A stretch of DNA of 64,000 nucleotides from Curtobacterium flaccumfaciens UCD-AKU (GTDB lineage: Bacteria > Actinomycetota > Actinomycetes > Actinomycetales > Microbacteriaceae). Each line of letters opens with the position of its first letter. The stretch's first letter is position 1. The stretch spans positions 1-64,000 of the forward strand of contig NZ_KB714620.1 of NCBI RefSeq assembly GCF_000349565.1. The letters are read 5' to 3'. The notes beneath the pieces were generated by a model that searched no databases, was not told the DNA's origin, and saw only the letters and a list, made by a program, of their open reading frames with translations. The position numbers and the translations under genes are program-made. Positions 47,595 to 56,611 of this stretch are shown here, piece by piece.

Positions 47595-47858
47595 GTGAAG
47601 ACGTTCGACGACCTGTTCCAGGAGCTCACCGAGAAGGCGCGCACGCGCCCCGAGGGCTCCGGCACCGTCGCCGAACTCGACGCCGGCGTGCACCAGATCG
47701 GCAAGAAGATCGTCGAGGAAGCCGCCGAGGTCTGGATGGCGGCCGAGTACGAGGGCGACGAGCGCACCTCGGAGGAGATCTCGCAGCTGGTCTACCACCT
47801 CCAGGTCCTCATGGTCGCCAAGGGGCTCACCCCGGCGGACGTCTGGCGACATCTGTAG
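47595..47858 (+). CDS. hisE: Phosphoribosyl-ATP pyrophosphatase
   Basis: Hydrolyses PR-ATP to PR-AMP, the second histidine step. GTG 47595 gives 87 aa, the normal HisE length: [28 protein letters not shown], then [18 protein letters not shown], the metal-binding EExxE-type helix. A GTG at 47490 overlapping the rpe stop would add 35 non-conserved residues, so the shorter start after the TAGCCT hexamer is preferred. Confidence 0.93.
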   Translation: MKTFDDLFQELTEKARTRPEGSGTVAELDAGVHQIGKKIVEEAAEVWMAAEYEGDERTSEEISQLVYHLQVLMVAKGLTPADVWRHL

Positions 47859-47927
47859 GACGCGCCCGGGCACAGCCCGCGCACCGACCTCGATCCGCCA
47901 CGACCCCGACCAGAAAGCAGACCCCTG

Positions 47928-48767
47928 ATGCTCCGCATCGCCGTGCCCAACAAGGGCTCCCTGTCCGAGACCGCGTCCGACATGCTGCGTGAGGCCGGGT
48001 ACGCCGGTCGCCGTGACCCGAAGGCGCTGCACCTGCTCGACGAGCGCAACGGCGTCGAGTTCTTCTTCCTCCGCCCGCGGGACATCGCCACGTACGTGGG
48101 GTCCGGCGCACTCGACGTCGGCATCACCGGCCGTGACCTGCTGCTCGACTCCGGCTCCGAGGCGCACGAGGTCGACGCGCTCGGCTTCGCCGACTCCACC
48201 TTCCGGTTCGCCGGCACGCCCGGACGGTTCGCCTCGCTGCAGGACCTCGACGGCGTCCGCGTGGCCACGAGCTACCCCGGCCTCGTCGGAGCGTTCCTCG
48301 CCGAGCACGGGGTCACCTCGACGCTCGTGAAGCTCGACGGCGCCGTCGAGAGCGCCGTGCGGCTCGGGGTCGCCGACGCCGTTGCCGACGTCGTGTCGAC
48401 GGGCAGCACGCTCCGACAGGCGGGCCTCGAGATCTTCGGCCCGGTGATCCTCGAGTCGACCGCGGTGCTCGTCTCCACCGACGAGACCATCGCCGGCATC
48501 GACGTGCTGCGTCGGCGGCTGCAGGGCGTGCTCGTCGCCCGCGGCTACGTGATGCTCGACTACGACGTCCCCACGGCACTGCTCGAGCAGGCGACGGCGG
48601 TGGCGTCCGGCATCGAGTCGCCCACGGTGTCGCCGCTGCACGACCGAGAGTGGGCGGCGGTCCGCGTGATGATCCCGCGCGACGACGCGAACCTCATCAT
48701 GGACGCGCTCTACGACCTCGGCGCCCGGGCGATCCTCGTCAGCCCGATCCACGCCGCACGCCTGTGA
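47928..48767 (+). CDS. hisG: ATP phosphoribosyltransferase (long form)
   Basis: First histidine step, joining ATP and PRPP to PR-ATP. It is 279 aa, the long HisG form with a C-terminal ACT-like regulatory domain for histidine feedback. Blocks are [48 protein letters not shown] and the PRPP loop [16 protein letters not shown]. The regulatory end is [28 protein letters not shown] 47928 follows AGAAAG. The stop overlaps the hisF start (GTGA). Confidence 0.96.
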   Translation: MLRIAVPNKGSLSETASDMLREAGYAGRRDPKALHLLDERNGVEFFFLRPRDIATYVGSGALDVGITGRDLLLDSGSEAHEVDALGFADSTFRFAGTPGRFASLQDLDGVRVATSYPGLVGAFLAEHGVTSTLVKLDGAVESAVRLGVADAVADVVSTGSTLRQAGLEIFGPVILESTAVLVSTDETIAGIDVLRRRLQGVLVARGYVMLDYDVPTALLEQATAVASGIESPTVSPLHDREWAAVRVMIPRDDANLIMDALYDLGARAILVSPIHAARL

Positions 48768-49534
48768 CCACCGGCGGCGTGTCGGTGCGGGTCATCCCGT
48801 GCCTCGACGTCAAGGGCGGCCGAGTCGTCAAGGGTGTCAACTTCCTCGACCTGCAGGACGCCGGTGACCCCGTCGAGCTCGCGGCGCGGTACTACGAGCA
48901 GGGTGCCGACGAGCTGACCTTCCTCGACGTCGGCGCCACGGTCGAGAACCGGGCGACGATGTACGACACCGTGACCCGGACGGCCGAACAGGTCTTCATC
49001 CCGCTCACCGTCGGTGGTGGGGTGCGCAGCGTCGACGACGTGTCGCGGCTGCAGCAGTGCGGTGCGGACAAGATCGGCGTGAACAGCGCGGCCATCGCCC
49101 GCCACGAACTCGTCGGCGAGATCGCCGACCGGTTCGGCGCGCAGGCCGTCGTGCTCTCGCTCGACGTCAAGCGGTCGGACCGGATGCCCTCGGGCTTCGT
49201 GGTCACCACCCACGGGGGGCGGACCGAGTCCGACCTCGACGCGATCGCCTGGGCACGCGAAGCCGTCGAACGCGGTGCGGGGGAGCTGCTCGTCAACTCG
49301 ATCGACGCCGACGGCACGAAGAACGGGTTCGACCTCGAACTCGTGGCCGCGGTGCGCGCGGTCTCGTCCGTCCCGGTGATCGCCTCGGGAGGCGCGGGTC
49401 GCGTCGAGCACTTCGCCCCGGCCGTCGACGCGGGTGCGGACGCGGTCCTCGCCGCCAGCGTCTTCCACCGTGGCGAGATGACCGTGGGGGACGTCAAGGC
49501 CGCGCTCCGCGCGACCGGTCACGCCGTCCGCTGA
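48764..49534 (+). CDS. hisF: Imidazole glycerol phosphate synthase cyclase subunit HisF
   Basis: Uses ammonia from HisH to make IGP and AICAR. It is 256 aa, a TIM barrel. Catalytic Asp residues lie in [20 protein letters not shown] and [12 protein letters not shown]. The halves repeat [17 protein letters not shown] and VIASGGAG. Its partner hisH is not in this window. GTG 48764 overlaps the hisG stop; a GTG five codons downstream is an alternative. Confidence 0.96.
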   Translation: MTTGGVSVRVIPCLDVKGGRVVKGVNFLDLQDAGDPVELAARYYEQGADELTFLDVGATVENRATMYDTVTRTAEQVFIPLTVGGGVRSVDDVSRLQQCGADKIGVNSAAIARHELVGEIADRFGAQAVVLSLDVKRSDRMPSGFVVTTHGGRTESDLDAIAWAREAVERGAGELLVNSIDADGTKNGFDLELVAAVRAVSSVPVIASGGAGRVEHFAPAVDAGADAVLAASVFHRGEMTVGDVKAALRATGHAVR

Positions 49535-49559
49535 TCCGCCGCCGTAGGCTAGGAGTCTC

Positions 49560-49958
49560 ATGACCGACAGCACCAGTACCGACACCGAGGCGGTCCTCGA
49601 CCGCGCACACTTCGGTGCGGACGGCCTGCTCCCCGCCATCGTGCAGGAGGAATCGTCGAAGGACGTCCTCATGCTCGGCTACATGGACCGGGAAGCCCTC
49701 CGCCGCACCCTCACCGAGGGCCGTGTGACCTTCTGGTCGCGGTCGCGGAACGAGTACTGGCGGAAGGGCGACACGTCGGGACACGCGCAGTACGTCCGCG
49801 GGGCCGCGCTGGACTGCGACGACGACACGCTCCTCGTGACGGTGCACCAGGTCGGGGCGGCGTGCCACACCGGTGCGCACCGGTGCTTCGACGTCGACCC
49901 GCTCGCGCCCGTGACCATGTCCGCCCCGGCCGACGCAGCCGTGGAGGCGACCCGATGA
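49560..49958 (+). CDS. hisI: Phosphoribosyl-AMP cyclohydrolase
   Basis: Opens the adenine ring of PR-AMP, the third histidine step. It is 132 aa. The zinc and magnesium sites are in TFWSRSRNEYWRKGDTSGH, LDCDDDTLL and GAACHTGAHRCF. ATG 49560 follows an AGGAG ribosome binding site, and TAGGCT at 49545-49550 could add a promoter. The stop overlaps the trpE start (ATGA), joining histidine and tryptophan genes in one coupled unit. Confidence 0.95.
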   Translation: MTDSTSTDTEAVLDRAHFGADGLLPAIVQEESSKDVLMLGYMDREALRRTLTEGRVTFWSRSRNEYWRKGDTSGHAQYVRGAALDCDDDTLLVTVHQVGAACHTGAHRCFDVDPLAPVTMSAPADAAVEATR

Positions 49959-51499
49959 CCGCCGCGACGATCTCCGAGAACCCGCACACGACCTCCCGGC
50001 CGGAGTTCGACGGTCTGGTCGACGACCACCGTGTCATCCCGGTCGTCCGCGCCCTGTACGGCGACAGCGAGACGCCGGTCGGCGTGTACCGCAAGCTCGC
50101 CGACGGCCGCCCCGGGTCGTTCCTGCTCGAGTCCGCCGGCCAGGGCGGCCTGTGGTCGCGCTGGTCGTTCGTCGGGGTGCGGAGCTTCGGCGTCCTGACG
50201 CAGGACGGCGACCGCGCGGCGTGGATCGACACCGGCATCGACGCCGAGCGGGCCGTCGGGTCCCTCGACGGTGCCCCACTGGACGTCCTCGCGCGGCTGC
50301 ACGAGCGCTGGGCCACGCCCCGTGTGCCCGGCTCGCCGCCGCTCGTCGGCGGCACCGTGGGCTTCATCGGGTGGGAGGCCGTCCGGCAGCTCGAACACCT
50401 GCCGAACGTGCCGCCGTCCGACTTCGACGTCCCCGGACAGGCGCTGTCGTTCGTCTCCGAGCTCGCCGCCCTCGACCACCGCACCGGGCTCGTGCTGCTC
50501 GTCGCGAGCGTGCTGAACGACGGCACGGACGACGCCGATGCCCTGTGGGCGGACGCGCAGCAGCGCCTCGACCGCATGCAGGGCGACCTGGTGCAGCCGA
50601 GCGTCGCGACCGTCGCCGAGGCGTTCGAGATCGCGGAGCCGACCCCGACGCACCGGACGAGTCCGGCCGACTACATGGCCGCCGTCGAGCGGTCGAAGGA
50701 CTTCATCCGCGACGGCGACGTGTTCCAGGTCGTCATCTCGCAGCGGTTCGACCACGAGGTGACGGCCGACCCGCTCGACGTCTACCGCGTGCTCAGGACC
50801 CTGAACCCGAGCCCGTACATGTACTTCCTGGCGCTGGCGGACACCGCCGACGAGCGGTTCTGGATCGTCGGCGCCTCGCCCGAGGCGCTGGTGAAGGTGC
50901 AGGGCGACCACGCCGTCACCCACCCGATCGCCGGGTCCCGCCCGCGTGGTGCCACGCCCGAAGAGGACGTCCGCCTCGGCGAGGACCTGCTCGGCGACCC
51001 GAAGGAGCGCGCGGAGCACCTGATGCTCGTCGACCTGTCCCGCAACGACCTGCAGAAGGTGTGCGAGCCGGGCACGGTCGCCGTCACCGAGTTCATGACG
51101 GTCGAGCGGTTCAGCCACATCATGCACCTGGTGTCGAGCGTCGAGGGCCGCATCCGTCCCGAGGCCTCGGCGATCGACGTGTTCCGGGCGACGTTCCCGG
51201 CAGGCACGCTCTCGGGCGCGCCGAAGCCCCGAGCGCTCCAGATCATCGACGAGCTCGAGCCCGCCAAGCGTGGTGCGTACGCCGGTGTCGTGGGCTACTT
51301 CGACTTCGCCGGGGACGCCGACCTGGCGATCGCGATCCGCACCGCCCTGATCAAGGACGGCGTCGCCCGCGTGCAGGCCGGGGCCGGCCTCGTGGCCGAC
51401 TCCGACCCGGAGACCGAGCACGTCGAGGCGGTCAACAAGGCCGCGGCCCCGTTGCGTGCCGTCGCGACGGCGAACCGGATGCGCGAGGTCCGTTCGTGA
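49955..51499 (+). CDS. trpE: Anthranilate synthase component I
   Basis: Makes anthranilate from chorismate with ammonia from TrpG. It is 514 aa. The N-terminal feedback region has SFLLESAGQG (the LLES tryptophan-binding motif). The catalytic domain shows FIRDGDVFQVVISQRF, NPSPYMYFL, GASPEALVKV, HPIAGSRPRG and TFPAGTLSGAPKPRALQII. trpG is not adjacent and not in this window. ATG 49955 overlaps the hisI stop, and its stop overlaps the next start (GTGA). Confidence 0.96.
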   Translation: MTAATISENPHTTSRPEFDGLVDDHRVIPVVRALYGDSETPVGVYRKLADGRPGSFLLESAGQGGLWSRWSFVGVRSFGVLTQDGDRAAWIDTGIDAERAVGSLDGAPLDVLARLHERWATPRVPGSPPLVGGTVGFIGWEAVRQLEHLPNVPPSDFDVPGQALSFVSELAALDHRTGLVLLVASVLNDGTDDADALWADAQQRLDRMQGDLVQPSVATVAEAFEIAEPTPTHRTSPADYMAAVERSKDFIRDGDVFQVVISQRFDHEVTADPLDVYRVLRTLNPSPYMYFLALADTADERFWIVGASPEALVKVQGDHAVTHPIAGSRPRGATPEEDVRLGEDLLGDPKERAEHLMLVDLSRNDLQKVCEPGTVAVTEFMTVERFSHIMHLVSSVEGRIRPEASAIDVFRATFPAGTLSGAPKPRALQIIDELEPAKRGAYAGVVGYFDFAGDADLAIAIRTALIKDGVARVQAGAGLVADSDPETEHVEAVNKAAAPLRAVATANRMREVRS

Positions 51500-52194
51500 A
51501 GCGGTCGCGCCCGATCGTCGTCGTCGCCGGACTCCTGGTCGCCGGCATCATCATGCTCGCGTGGACCCAGACCTGGTTCACCGTCCGCCTGCACGCGGGA
51601 GCGGCAGTCACGTCGACGGTCGCCGCCGACGGCGCAGCGGTCGTGCCGCAGTTCACCGCGCTGGCGATCGCGAGCCTCGCGCTGTTCCTCGCGATGACCA
51701 TCGCCGGACGGGTGCTGCGCATCGTGCTCGCCGCCGTGGAGATCCTGCTCGGCCTCGGCGTGGTCGTCAGCGGCATCACCGCGGCCGCCGACCCGATCGC
51801 CGCTGCACGCGGCGCCGTGGGCGAGGTCGCCGGGGTGAGCGACCTCGGCGCCGTCCGGAGCGTCGTGTCGAGCGTCAGCGTGAGCCCGTGGCCCGCAGTC
51901 GGCATCGCGGGCGGCGTGCTCGCCGTGCTGCTGGGCGTCGTCGTCATCGTGGTCCAGCGCGCCTGGCCCGGACCGAGCCGGAAGTACGGAGCCGCGACCG
52001 CCGGAGCCGCCGCCGCGGCGCGGGCCGCGGCACCCGTCGAGCGCGATGCGGTCGTCGACTGGGACGACCTGAGCGCGGGCGTGGACCCCACCACCGTGGA
52101 CGGCGCGGGCGCGGGGGCGCCGAGTGACGACACGGTAGGATCGACAGGGCGTCGCTCGACCGACGACGCCGGAGCAGAACGAGGAGCACCGTGA
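51496..52194 (+). CDS. Trp biosynthesis-associated membrane protein
   Basis: Membrane protein of 232 aa that matches the Trp-operon-associated actinobacterial family (Trp_oprn_chp). It has four membrane helices at about residues 8-24, 50-70, 77-98 and 132-155. The family's characteristic WTQTW follows the first helix. The C-terminal 70 residues are polar, acidic and variable. Its role is unknown; its constant place after trpE suggests a link to tryptophan synthesis or transport. It overlaps trpE and the next gene by 4 nt each. Confidence 0.85.
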   Translation: MKRSRPIVVVAGLLVAGIIMLAWTQTWFTVRLHAGAAVTSTVAADGAAVVPQFTALAIASLALFLAMTIAGRVLRIVLAAVEILLGLGVVVSGITAAADPIAAARGAVGEVAGVSDLGAVRSVVSSVSVSPWPAVGIAGGVLAVLLGVVVIVVQRAWPGPSRKYGAATAGAAAAARAAAPVERDAVVDWDDLSAGVDPTTVDGAGAGAPSDDTVGSTGRRSTDDAGAERGAP

Positions 52195-52430
52195 GCAACA
52201 CTGAGCCCGCAGAACTCGGCGAAGGCCACTCGCCGGCCGCCTGGACCGCCGTCGTGATCATGCTGATCGGATTCGCGGCAGGCACGCTGTTCTTCTGGTT
52301 CGACCAGCCGTGGGGCGTCTGGGCCTCCGCTGGCGTCGTCCTCATCGGCCTCATCGTCGGTGGCGTGATGAAGAAGGCCGGCTACGGCGTCGACGGTCCG
52401 AAGTTCGTCCCCAAGCACCACGGCGAGTAG
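52191..52430 (+). CDS. HGxxPAAW family small membrane protein
   Basis: Protein of 79 aa with two membrane helices (about 18-38 and 43-62). The motif is GHSPAAW near residues 12-18, so the His-Gly order of the family name is reversed in this copy, followed by TAVVIMLIGFAAGTLFFW. Members occur between trpE and trpC in actinobacteria. Function unknown. GTG 52191 overlaps the previous stop, and trpC starts 10 nt later. Confidence 0.8.
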   Translation: MSNTEPAELGEGHSPAAWTAVVIMLIGFAAGTLFFWFDQPWGVWASAGVVLIGLIVGGVMKKAGYGVDGPKFVPKHHGE

Positions 52431-52440
52431 GGGTCTGCCG

Positions 52441-53235
52441 ATGCCGAACGTGCTCGAGACCCTCGTCGCCGGCGCCCTCGAAGACGCCGCAGCCCGTCGT
52501 GTCGATCGCCCGTACGCTGACGTCGAACGCGACCTCGACCGGGTGGCGTCGCCCCTCGACGCCCTCGCGTTCCTGAGCCCGGGCGACCGGGTGAAGATCA
52601 TCGCCGAGGTGAAGCGCGCCAGCCCGTCCCGCGGGGCGATGGCCGCGATCGCCGACCCCGCAGGCCTCGCCGCCGACTACGAACGTGGTGGCGCGTCGAC
52701 GATCAGCGTCCTGACCGAAGGGCGCAAGTTCCTCGGCAGCCTCGCCGACCTCGAAGCCGTGAAGGCCCGTGTCGGGGTCCCCGTGCTCCGCAAGGACTTC
52801 ATCGCCGACCCGTACCAGGTCATCGAGGCCCGGGCGTCGGGTGCCGACGTCGTGCTGCTCATCGTGGCGGCGCTCGAGCAGGCCCGCCTGGTCGAGCTGC
52901 ACACGCTCGCCGAAGAACTCGGCATGCGCGTCCTGGTCGAGGCGCACTCCGGTGACGAGGTCACGCGTGGCCTGGACGCCGGTGCCCGCATCCTCGGCGT
53001 GAACGCCCGCGACCTCACCGACTTCTCGCTCGACCGCGACCTGTTCGGGTCGCTCGCCGACCGCATCCCCGACGGGGTCGTGCGCGTCGCCGAGTCCGCG
53101 GTCTCCGGTCCCGCCGACGTCGCCCACTACCGTGCAGCGGGCGCCGACGTCGTGCTGGTCGGCGAGGCGCTCGTGACGGGGAGCGACCCCGCCGCGACCC
53201 TCGCGTCGTTCATCGACGCCGCCGACCAGGCCTGA
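52441..53235 (+). CDS. trpC: Indole-3-glycerol phosphate synthase
   Basis: Ring closure of CdRP to indole-3-glycerol phosphate. It is 264 aa, monofunctional. Catalytic residues are seen in [15 protein letters not shown] (Glu, Lys), [24 protein letters not shown] (Lys) and [12 protein letters not shown] (Asn). The phosphate site is [13 protein letters not shown]. No fused TrpF is present, as usual in actinobacteria where PriA-type HisA does that job. ATG 52441. Confidence 0.96.
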   Translation: MPNVLETLVAGALEDAAARRVDRPYADVERDLDRVASPLDALAFLSPGDRVKIIAEVKRASPSRGAMAAIADPAGLAADYERGGASTISVLTEGRKFLGSLADLEAVKARVGVPVLRKDFIADPYQVIEARASGADVVLLIVAALEQARLVELHTLAEELGMRVLVEAHSGDEVTRGLDAGARILGVNARDLTDFSLDRDLFGSLADRIPDGVVRVAESAVSGPADVAHYRAAGADVVLVGEALVTGSDPAATLASFIDAADQA

Positions 53236-53313
53236 CCGGCTCACCAGGCCGCCGAACCGCGGCCCGGTCCGCCCACGCATCGAGGCCGCCGACCGCGGCC
53301 GCACGTTCCACCC

Positions 53314-53343
53314 GTCCGACGCGGCCGACCGGCCGCGTCGGAC
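53314..53343 (+). terminator. Hairpin between trpC and trpB
   Basis: A perfect 13-bp stem (53314-53326 with 53331-53343) closes a GACC loop, 19 nt before the trpB start. It may be a terminator or a processing or stability element that sets trpBA apart from upstream genes. No Trp-rich leader peptide is visible. Confidence 0.55.
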
Positions 53344-53362
53344 TCGTCCCGGGAGACACATC

Positions 53363-54577
53363 GTGACCTCACTCCGCGACCTGCACGGCCCCTACTTCGG
53401 CGACTTCGGCGGACGCTTCGTCCCCGAGTCCCTCGTCCTCGCGCTCGACGAGCTCGAGGCCGCCTTCCGTCAGGCCTGGGCGGACCCGGCGTTCCGTGCG
53501 GAACTCGACGCGCTGCACCGTGACTACACCGGGCGTCCGTCGATCATCACCGAGGTGCCGCGGTTCGCGAAGCACGCCGGTGGCGCCCGGATCATCCTGA
53601 AGCGCGAGGACCTGAACCACACCGGCTCGCACAAGATCAACAACGTCCTCGGCCAGGCCCTCGTCGCCCGCCGCCTCGGCAAGACCCGCCTGATCGCCGA
53701 GACCGGGGCCGGGCAGCACGGTGTCGCCACCGCGACCGCCGCAGCCCTGTTCGGCATGGAGTGCGTCGTCTACATGGGCGCCGTCGACACCGAGCGCCAG
53801 GCGCTCAACGTCGCGCGGATGCGCCTGCTCGGCGCCGAGGTGATCCCGGTCGAGACCGGTTCGCGCACCCTCAAGGACGCCATCAACGACGCCCTGCGCG
53901 ACTGGGTCGCCAACGTCGAGTCGACGCACTACCTGCTCGGCACCGTCGCCGGTCCGCACCCGTTCCCCGAGATGGTGCGCGAGTTCCACAAGGTCATCGG
54001 CGAGGAAGCGCGCCAGCAGGTCCTCGACCGCATCGGTCGGCTGCCGGACGCCGTCGCGGCGTGCGTCGGCGGCGGCTCGAACGCGATGGGCATCTTCGAG
54101 GCGTTCCTCGACGACGAGTCCGTCGCGCTGCACGGCTTCGAGGCCGGTGGTGACGGCGTCGAGACCGGTCGGCACGCGGCGAGCATCACGCTCGGTCGCG
54201 AAGGCGTGCTGCAGGGAGCGAAGTCCTACCTGATGCAGGACGAGGACGGCCAGACCATCGAGAGCCACAGCATCTCCGCCGGGCTCGACTACCCGAGCGT
54301 CGGCCCGGAGCACGCGTACCTGGCGTCGATCGGCCGCGCGAAGTACCAGCCGATCACCGACACCGAGGCCATGGAGGCGTTCCGCCTGATGAGCCAGACC
54401 GAGGGCATCATCCCGGCGATCGAGTCGTCGCACGCCCTGGCCGGTGCCATCAAGCTCGGCAAGGAGCTCGGGCCCGAGGGCGTCGTGCTCGTGAACCTGT
54501 CCGGCCGCGGTGACAAGGACGTCGCGTCCGCCAGTCGCTACTTCGGCATCCTCGACGAGAACGCGGTGCAGCTGTGA
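53363..54577 (+). CDS. trpB: Tryptophan synthase beta chain
   Basis: PLP enzyme that joins indole and serine to tryptophan. It is 404 aa. The PLP lysine is in [16 protein letters not shown], the Glu region in [12 protein letters not shown], and the phosphate loop in [12 protein letters not shown]. The C-terminus reads [15 protein letters not shown] 53363 follows a GGGAGA ribosome binding site. The stop overlaps the trpA start (GTGA). Confidence 0.97.
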   Translation: MTSLRDLHGPYFGDFGGRFVPESLVLALDELEAAFRQAWADPAFRAELDALHRDYTGRPSIITEVPRFAKHAGGARIILKREDLNHTGSHKINNVLGQALVARRLGKTRLIAETGAGQHGVATATAAALFGMECVVYMGAVDTERQALNVARMRLLGAEVIPVETGSRTLKDAINDALRDWVANVESTHYLLGTVAGPHPFPEMVREFHKVIGEEARQQVLDRIGRLPDAVAACVGGGSNAMGIFEAFLDDESVALHGFEAGGDGVETGRHAASITLGREGVLQGAKSYLMQDEDGQTIESHSISAGLDYPSVGPEHAYLASIGRAKYQPITDTEAMEAFRLMSQTEGIIPAIESSHALAGAIKLGKELGPEGVVLVNLSGRGDKDVASASRYFGILDENAVQL

Positions 54578-55368
54578 CCACGAACAAGACCGTCGCCCAG
54601 ACGATCGACGCCGCCAACGCCGAGCGCGCCGGAGCCGTCGTCGGGTACCTGCCCGCCGGGTACCCGAACCTGCAGACCAGCGTCGACGCAGCCGTCGCCC
54701 TCGCCGAGAACGGCGTGGACGTCATCGAGTTCGGCCTGCCGTACTCCGACCCGGTCATGGACGGCCCCGTCATCCAGCGCGCAGCCGAGGAGAGCCTGGC
54801 GAACGGCTTCCGGGTCGCACAGGTCTTCGACGCCGTGCAGCAGATCACCGAGCGGGCCGACGTGCCGGTGCTCGTCATGACCTACTGGAACCCGGTGCTG
54901 CGCTACGGCGTGGACCGCTTCGCCGACGACCTCGTCGCAGCGGGGGCCGCCGGTCTCATCACGCCCGACCTCATCCCCGACGAGGCCACCGCGTGGACCG
55001 AGGCGTCCGAGCGCACCGGCCTCGACCGGGTCTTCCTCGCCGCGCCGTCCTCGTCGGACGAGCGCATGCGTCAGGCGGTGGAGTCCAGTCGTGGCTTCGT
55101 CTACGCCGTCTCGACGATGGGTGTGACCGGCGCCCGGGTCGGGGTCGACGTCGCCGCACGCACCGTGGTGTCGCGCCTGCGTGACGCCGGGGTCGAGCGA
55201 ACCTGTGTCGGCCTCGGGATCTCGACGGCGGAGCAGGTCGGCGAGGTGCTCGAGTACGCCGACGGTGCGATCGTCGGGTCCGCGTTCGTCCGGGCCCTGG
55301 CCGACCTCGGTGTGCAGGGTGTGGCCGACCGGGCCGCCGACCTCGCCACCGGCGCCCGCCGCCGCTAG
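54574..55368 (+). CDS. trpA: Tryptophan synthase alpha chain
   Basis: Cleaves indole-3-glycerol phosphate to indole, which is channelled to TrpB. It is 264 aa. Catalytic Glu and Asp are in [20 protein letters not shown]; further blocks are [22 protein letters not shown] and [13 protein letters not shown] 54574 overlaps the trpB stop by 4 nt, so the two subunits are coupled. Confidence 0.97.
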   Translation: MTTNKTVAQTIDAANAERAGAVVGYLPAGYPNLQTSVDAAVALAENGVDVIEFGLPYSDPVMDGPVIQRAAEESLANGFRVAQVFDAVQQITERADVPVLVMTYWNPVLRYGVDRFADDLVAAGAAGLITPDLIPDEATAWTEASERTGLDRVFLAAPSSSDERMRQAVESSRGFVYAVSTMGVTGARVGVDVAARTVVSRLRDAGVERTCVGLGISTAEQVGEVLEYADGAIVGSAFVRALADLGVQGVADRAADLATGARRR

Positions 55369-55398
55369 TCCAGTTCCTGTCGGGCCCGCGACCCGCGC

Positions 55399-55404
55399 TA
55401 CAGT
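55399..55404 (+). promoter_or_regulatory. -10 element of the lgt promoter
   Basis: TACAGT fits TANNNT, about 30 nt after trpA. A start near 55411 gives a leader of about 54 nt with GAAAGG before lgt. No -35 is evident. Confidence 0.45.
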
Positions 55405-55464
55405 GAGCGAGGCCGACGCCACGTCGACCGCGCCCCGTCAGTTCCGAAAGGCGACAGCACCTCC

Positions 55465-56451
55465 ATGCCCCTCCTGAGCATCCCGAGCCCGAGCACCGCC
55501 TGGCAGTACTTCGACCTGACCGCCTGGCTCCGCGACGCGTTCGGCTGGTCGCTGCCCCTCGACTTCCGCATCCACGCGTACGCGATCTGCATCCTGGTCG
55601 GGATCGTCGCCGCGGTCGTCCTCGCGAACCGTCGGCTCAACGCCCGCGGCGTCGAGCGATGGATCATCATCGACATCGCCATCTGGGCCGTGCCCGCCGG
55701 CATCATCGGCGGACGGCTCTTCCACGTGTTCACCCACGTGTCCGACTACTTCGGCCCCGGCATCGACCCGCTGTCGTTCCTGTACATCTGGGAGGGCGGG
55801 CTGGCCATCTTCGGCGCGCTGATCCTCGGGTCGGTCGGCGCCTGGATCGGGTGCCGCCAGGTCGGTCTCCGGTTCACGTCGTTCATCGACGCCGTCGTGC
55901 CGGGCGTCCTGCTCGCACAGGCCTTCGGACGCCTGGGCAACTACTTCAACCAGGAGCTCTTCGGCATGCCGACGAGCCTGCCCTGGGGGCTCGAGATCGA
56001 CTCCAGCAACGCCGCGTTCCCGAAGGGCCTGCCCGAGGGCACGCTGTTCCACCCGACGTTCCTGTACGAGATCATCTGGAACGTCCTCGGCGTGGTCGTC
56101 ATCCTGTTCCTGGCACGCAAGTTCACGCTGCAGTGGGGCAAGGTCCTCGGCCTGTACCTGATCTGGTACGGCGCGGGCCGCTCGGTGCTCGAGTCCATCC
56201 GCGTCGACACGAGCGAGACCTTCTTCGGTGTCCGCACGAACGTTTGGATGGCCCTCGCCGCGGTCGTCATCGGCATCCTGATCTTCGTGGTGCAGAGCCG
56301 ACGGCACACCGGCAAGGAGCCGAGCCCGTACCTGCCGGGTCGCGGGCCCCGTCCGACCTCCGATGTAGACTCCGAAGACACCTTCTCGGAGCACGACGAC
56401 GACGCAGCAGACGGCGTCACGAGTGACGAACCGGTCACGACCACCCGCTGA
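55465..56451 (+). CDS. lgt: Prolipoprotein diacylglyceryl transferase
   Basis: Inner-membrane enzyme that adds diacylglycerol to the lipobox Cys of prolipoproteins. It is 328 aa with about seven membrane helices. The signature is AQAFGRLGNYFNQELFGMPT (catalytic Arg region). Other blocks are RIHAYAICILVGI, GGRLFHVFTH, IWEGGLAIFGALI, FHPTFLYEIIWN and GRSVLESIRVDT. The last 45 residues form an acidic cytoplasmic tail. ATG 55465. The gene separates trpA from gltB, a common actinobacterial order. Confidence 0.95.
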   Translation: MPLLSIPSPSTAWQYFDLTAWLRDAFGWSLPLDFRIHAYAICILVGIVAAVVLANRRLNARGVERWIIIDIAIWAVPAGIIGGRLFHVFTHVSDYFGPGIDPLSFLYIWEGGLAIFGALILGSVGAWIGCRQVGLRFTSFIDAVVPGVLLAQAFGRLGNYFNQELFGMPTSLPWGLEIDSSNAAFPKGLPEGTLFHPTFLYEIIWNVLGVVVILFLARKFTLQWGKVLGLYLIWYGAGRSVLESIRVDTSETFFGVRTNVWMALAAVVIGILIFVVQSRRHTGKEPSPYLPGRGPRPTSDVDSEDTFSEHDDDAADGVTSDEPVTTTR

Positions 56452-56611
56452 ACCAGACGGTCTCCGCCACAAGCGGGGCCCAGCAACCTCGCCGGCCGCC
56501 AGGGCAACGTCCACTGACGGCGGGCACGGGCACCAGTCCCGCCCGCTCGGGCGGAACGCACCACCGGGCCACCGCTGTCCCTGTTCCACTTCCTCGTGAG
56601 GACGGTTCCCC
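56452..56611 (+). promoter_or_regulatory. GC-rich leader of gltB with competing hairpins
   Basis: The 160-nt gap before gltB can fold in two exclusive ways. CCCGCC (56538-56543) can pair with GGCGGG upstream (56519-56524). The nearly identical CCGCCC (56539-56544) can instead pair with GGGCGG downstream (56549-56554). This is the geometry of an attenuator or riboswitch expression platform, but no known riboswitch consensus is recognisable. No -10 is obvious. A GTGAGG at 56595-56600 is the ribosome binding site. Confidence 0.35.

Noticed and set aside
56452-56611. SAM or cobalamin riboswitch before gltB
   Set aside because: Some GC-rich segments recall these classes, but the conserved core sequences do not match.
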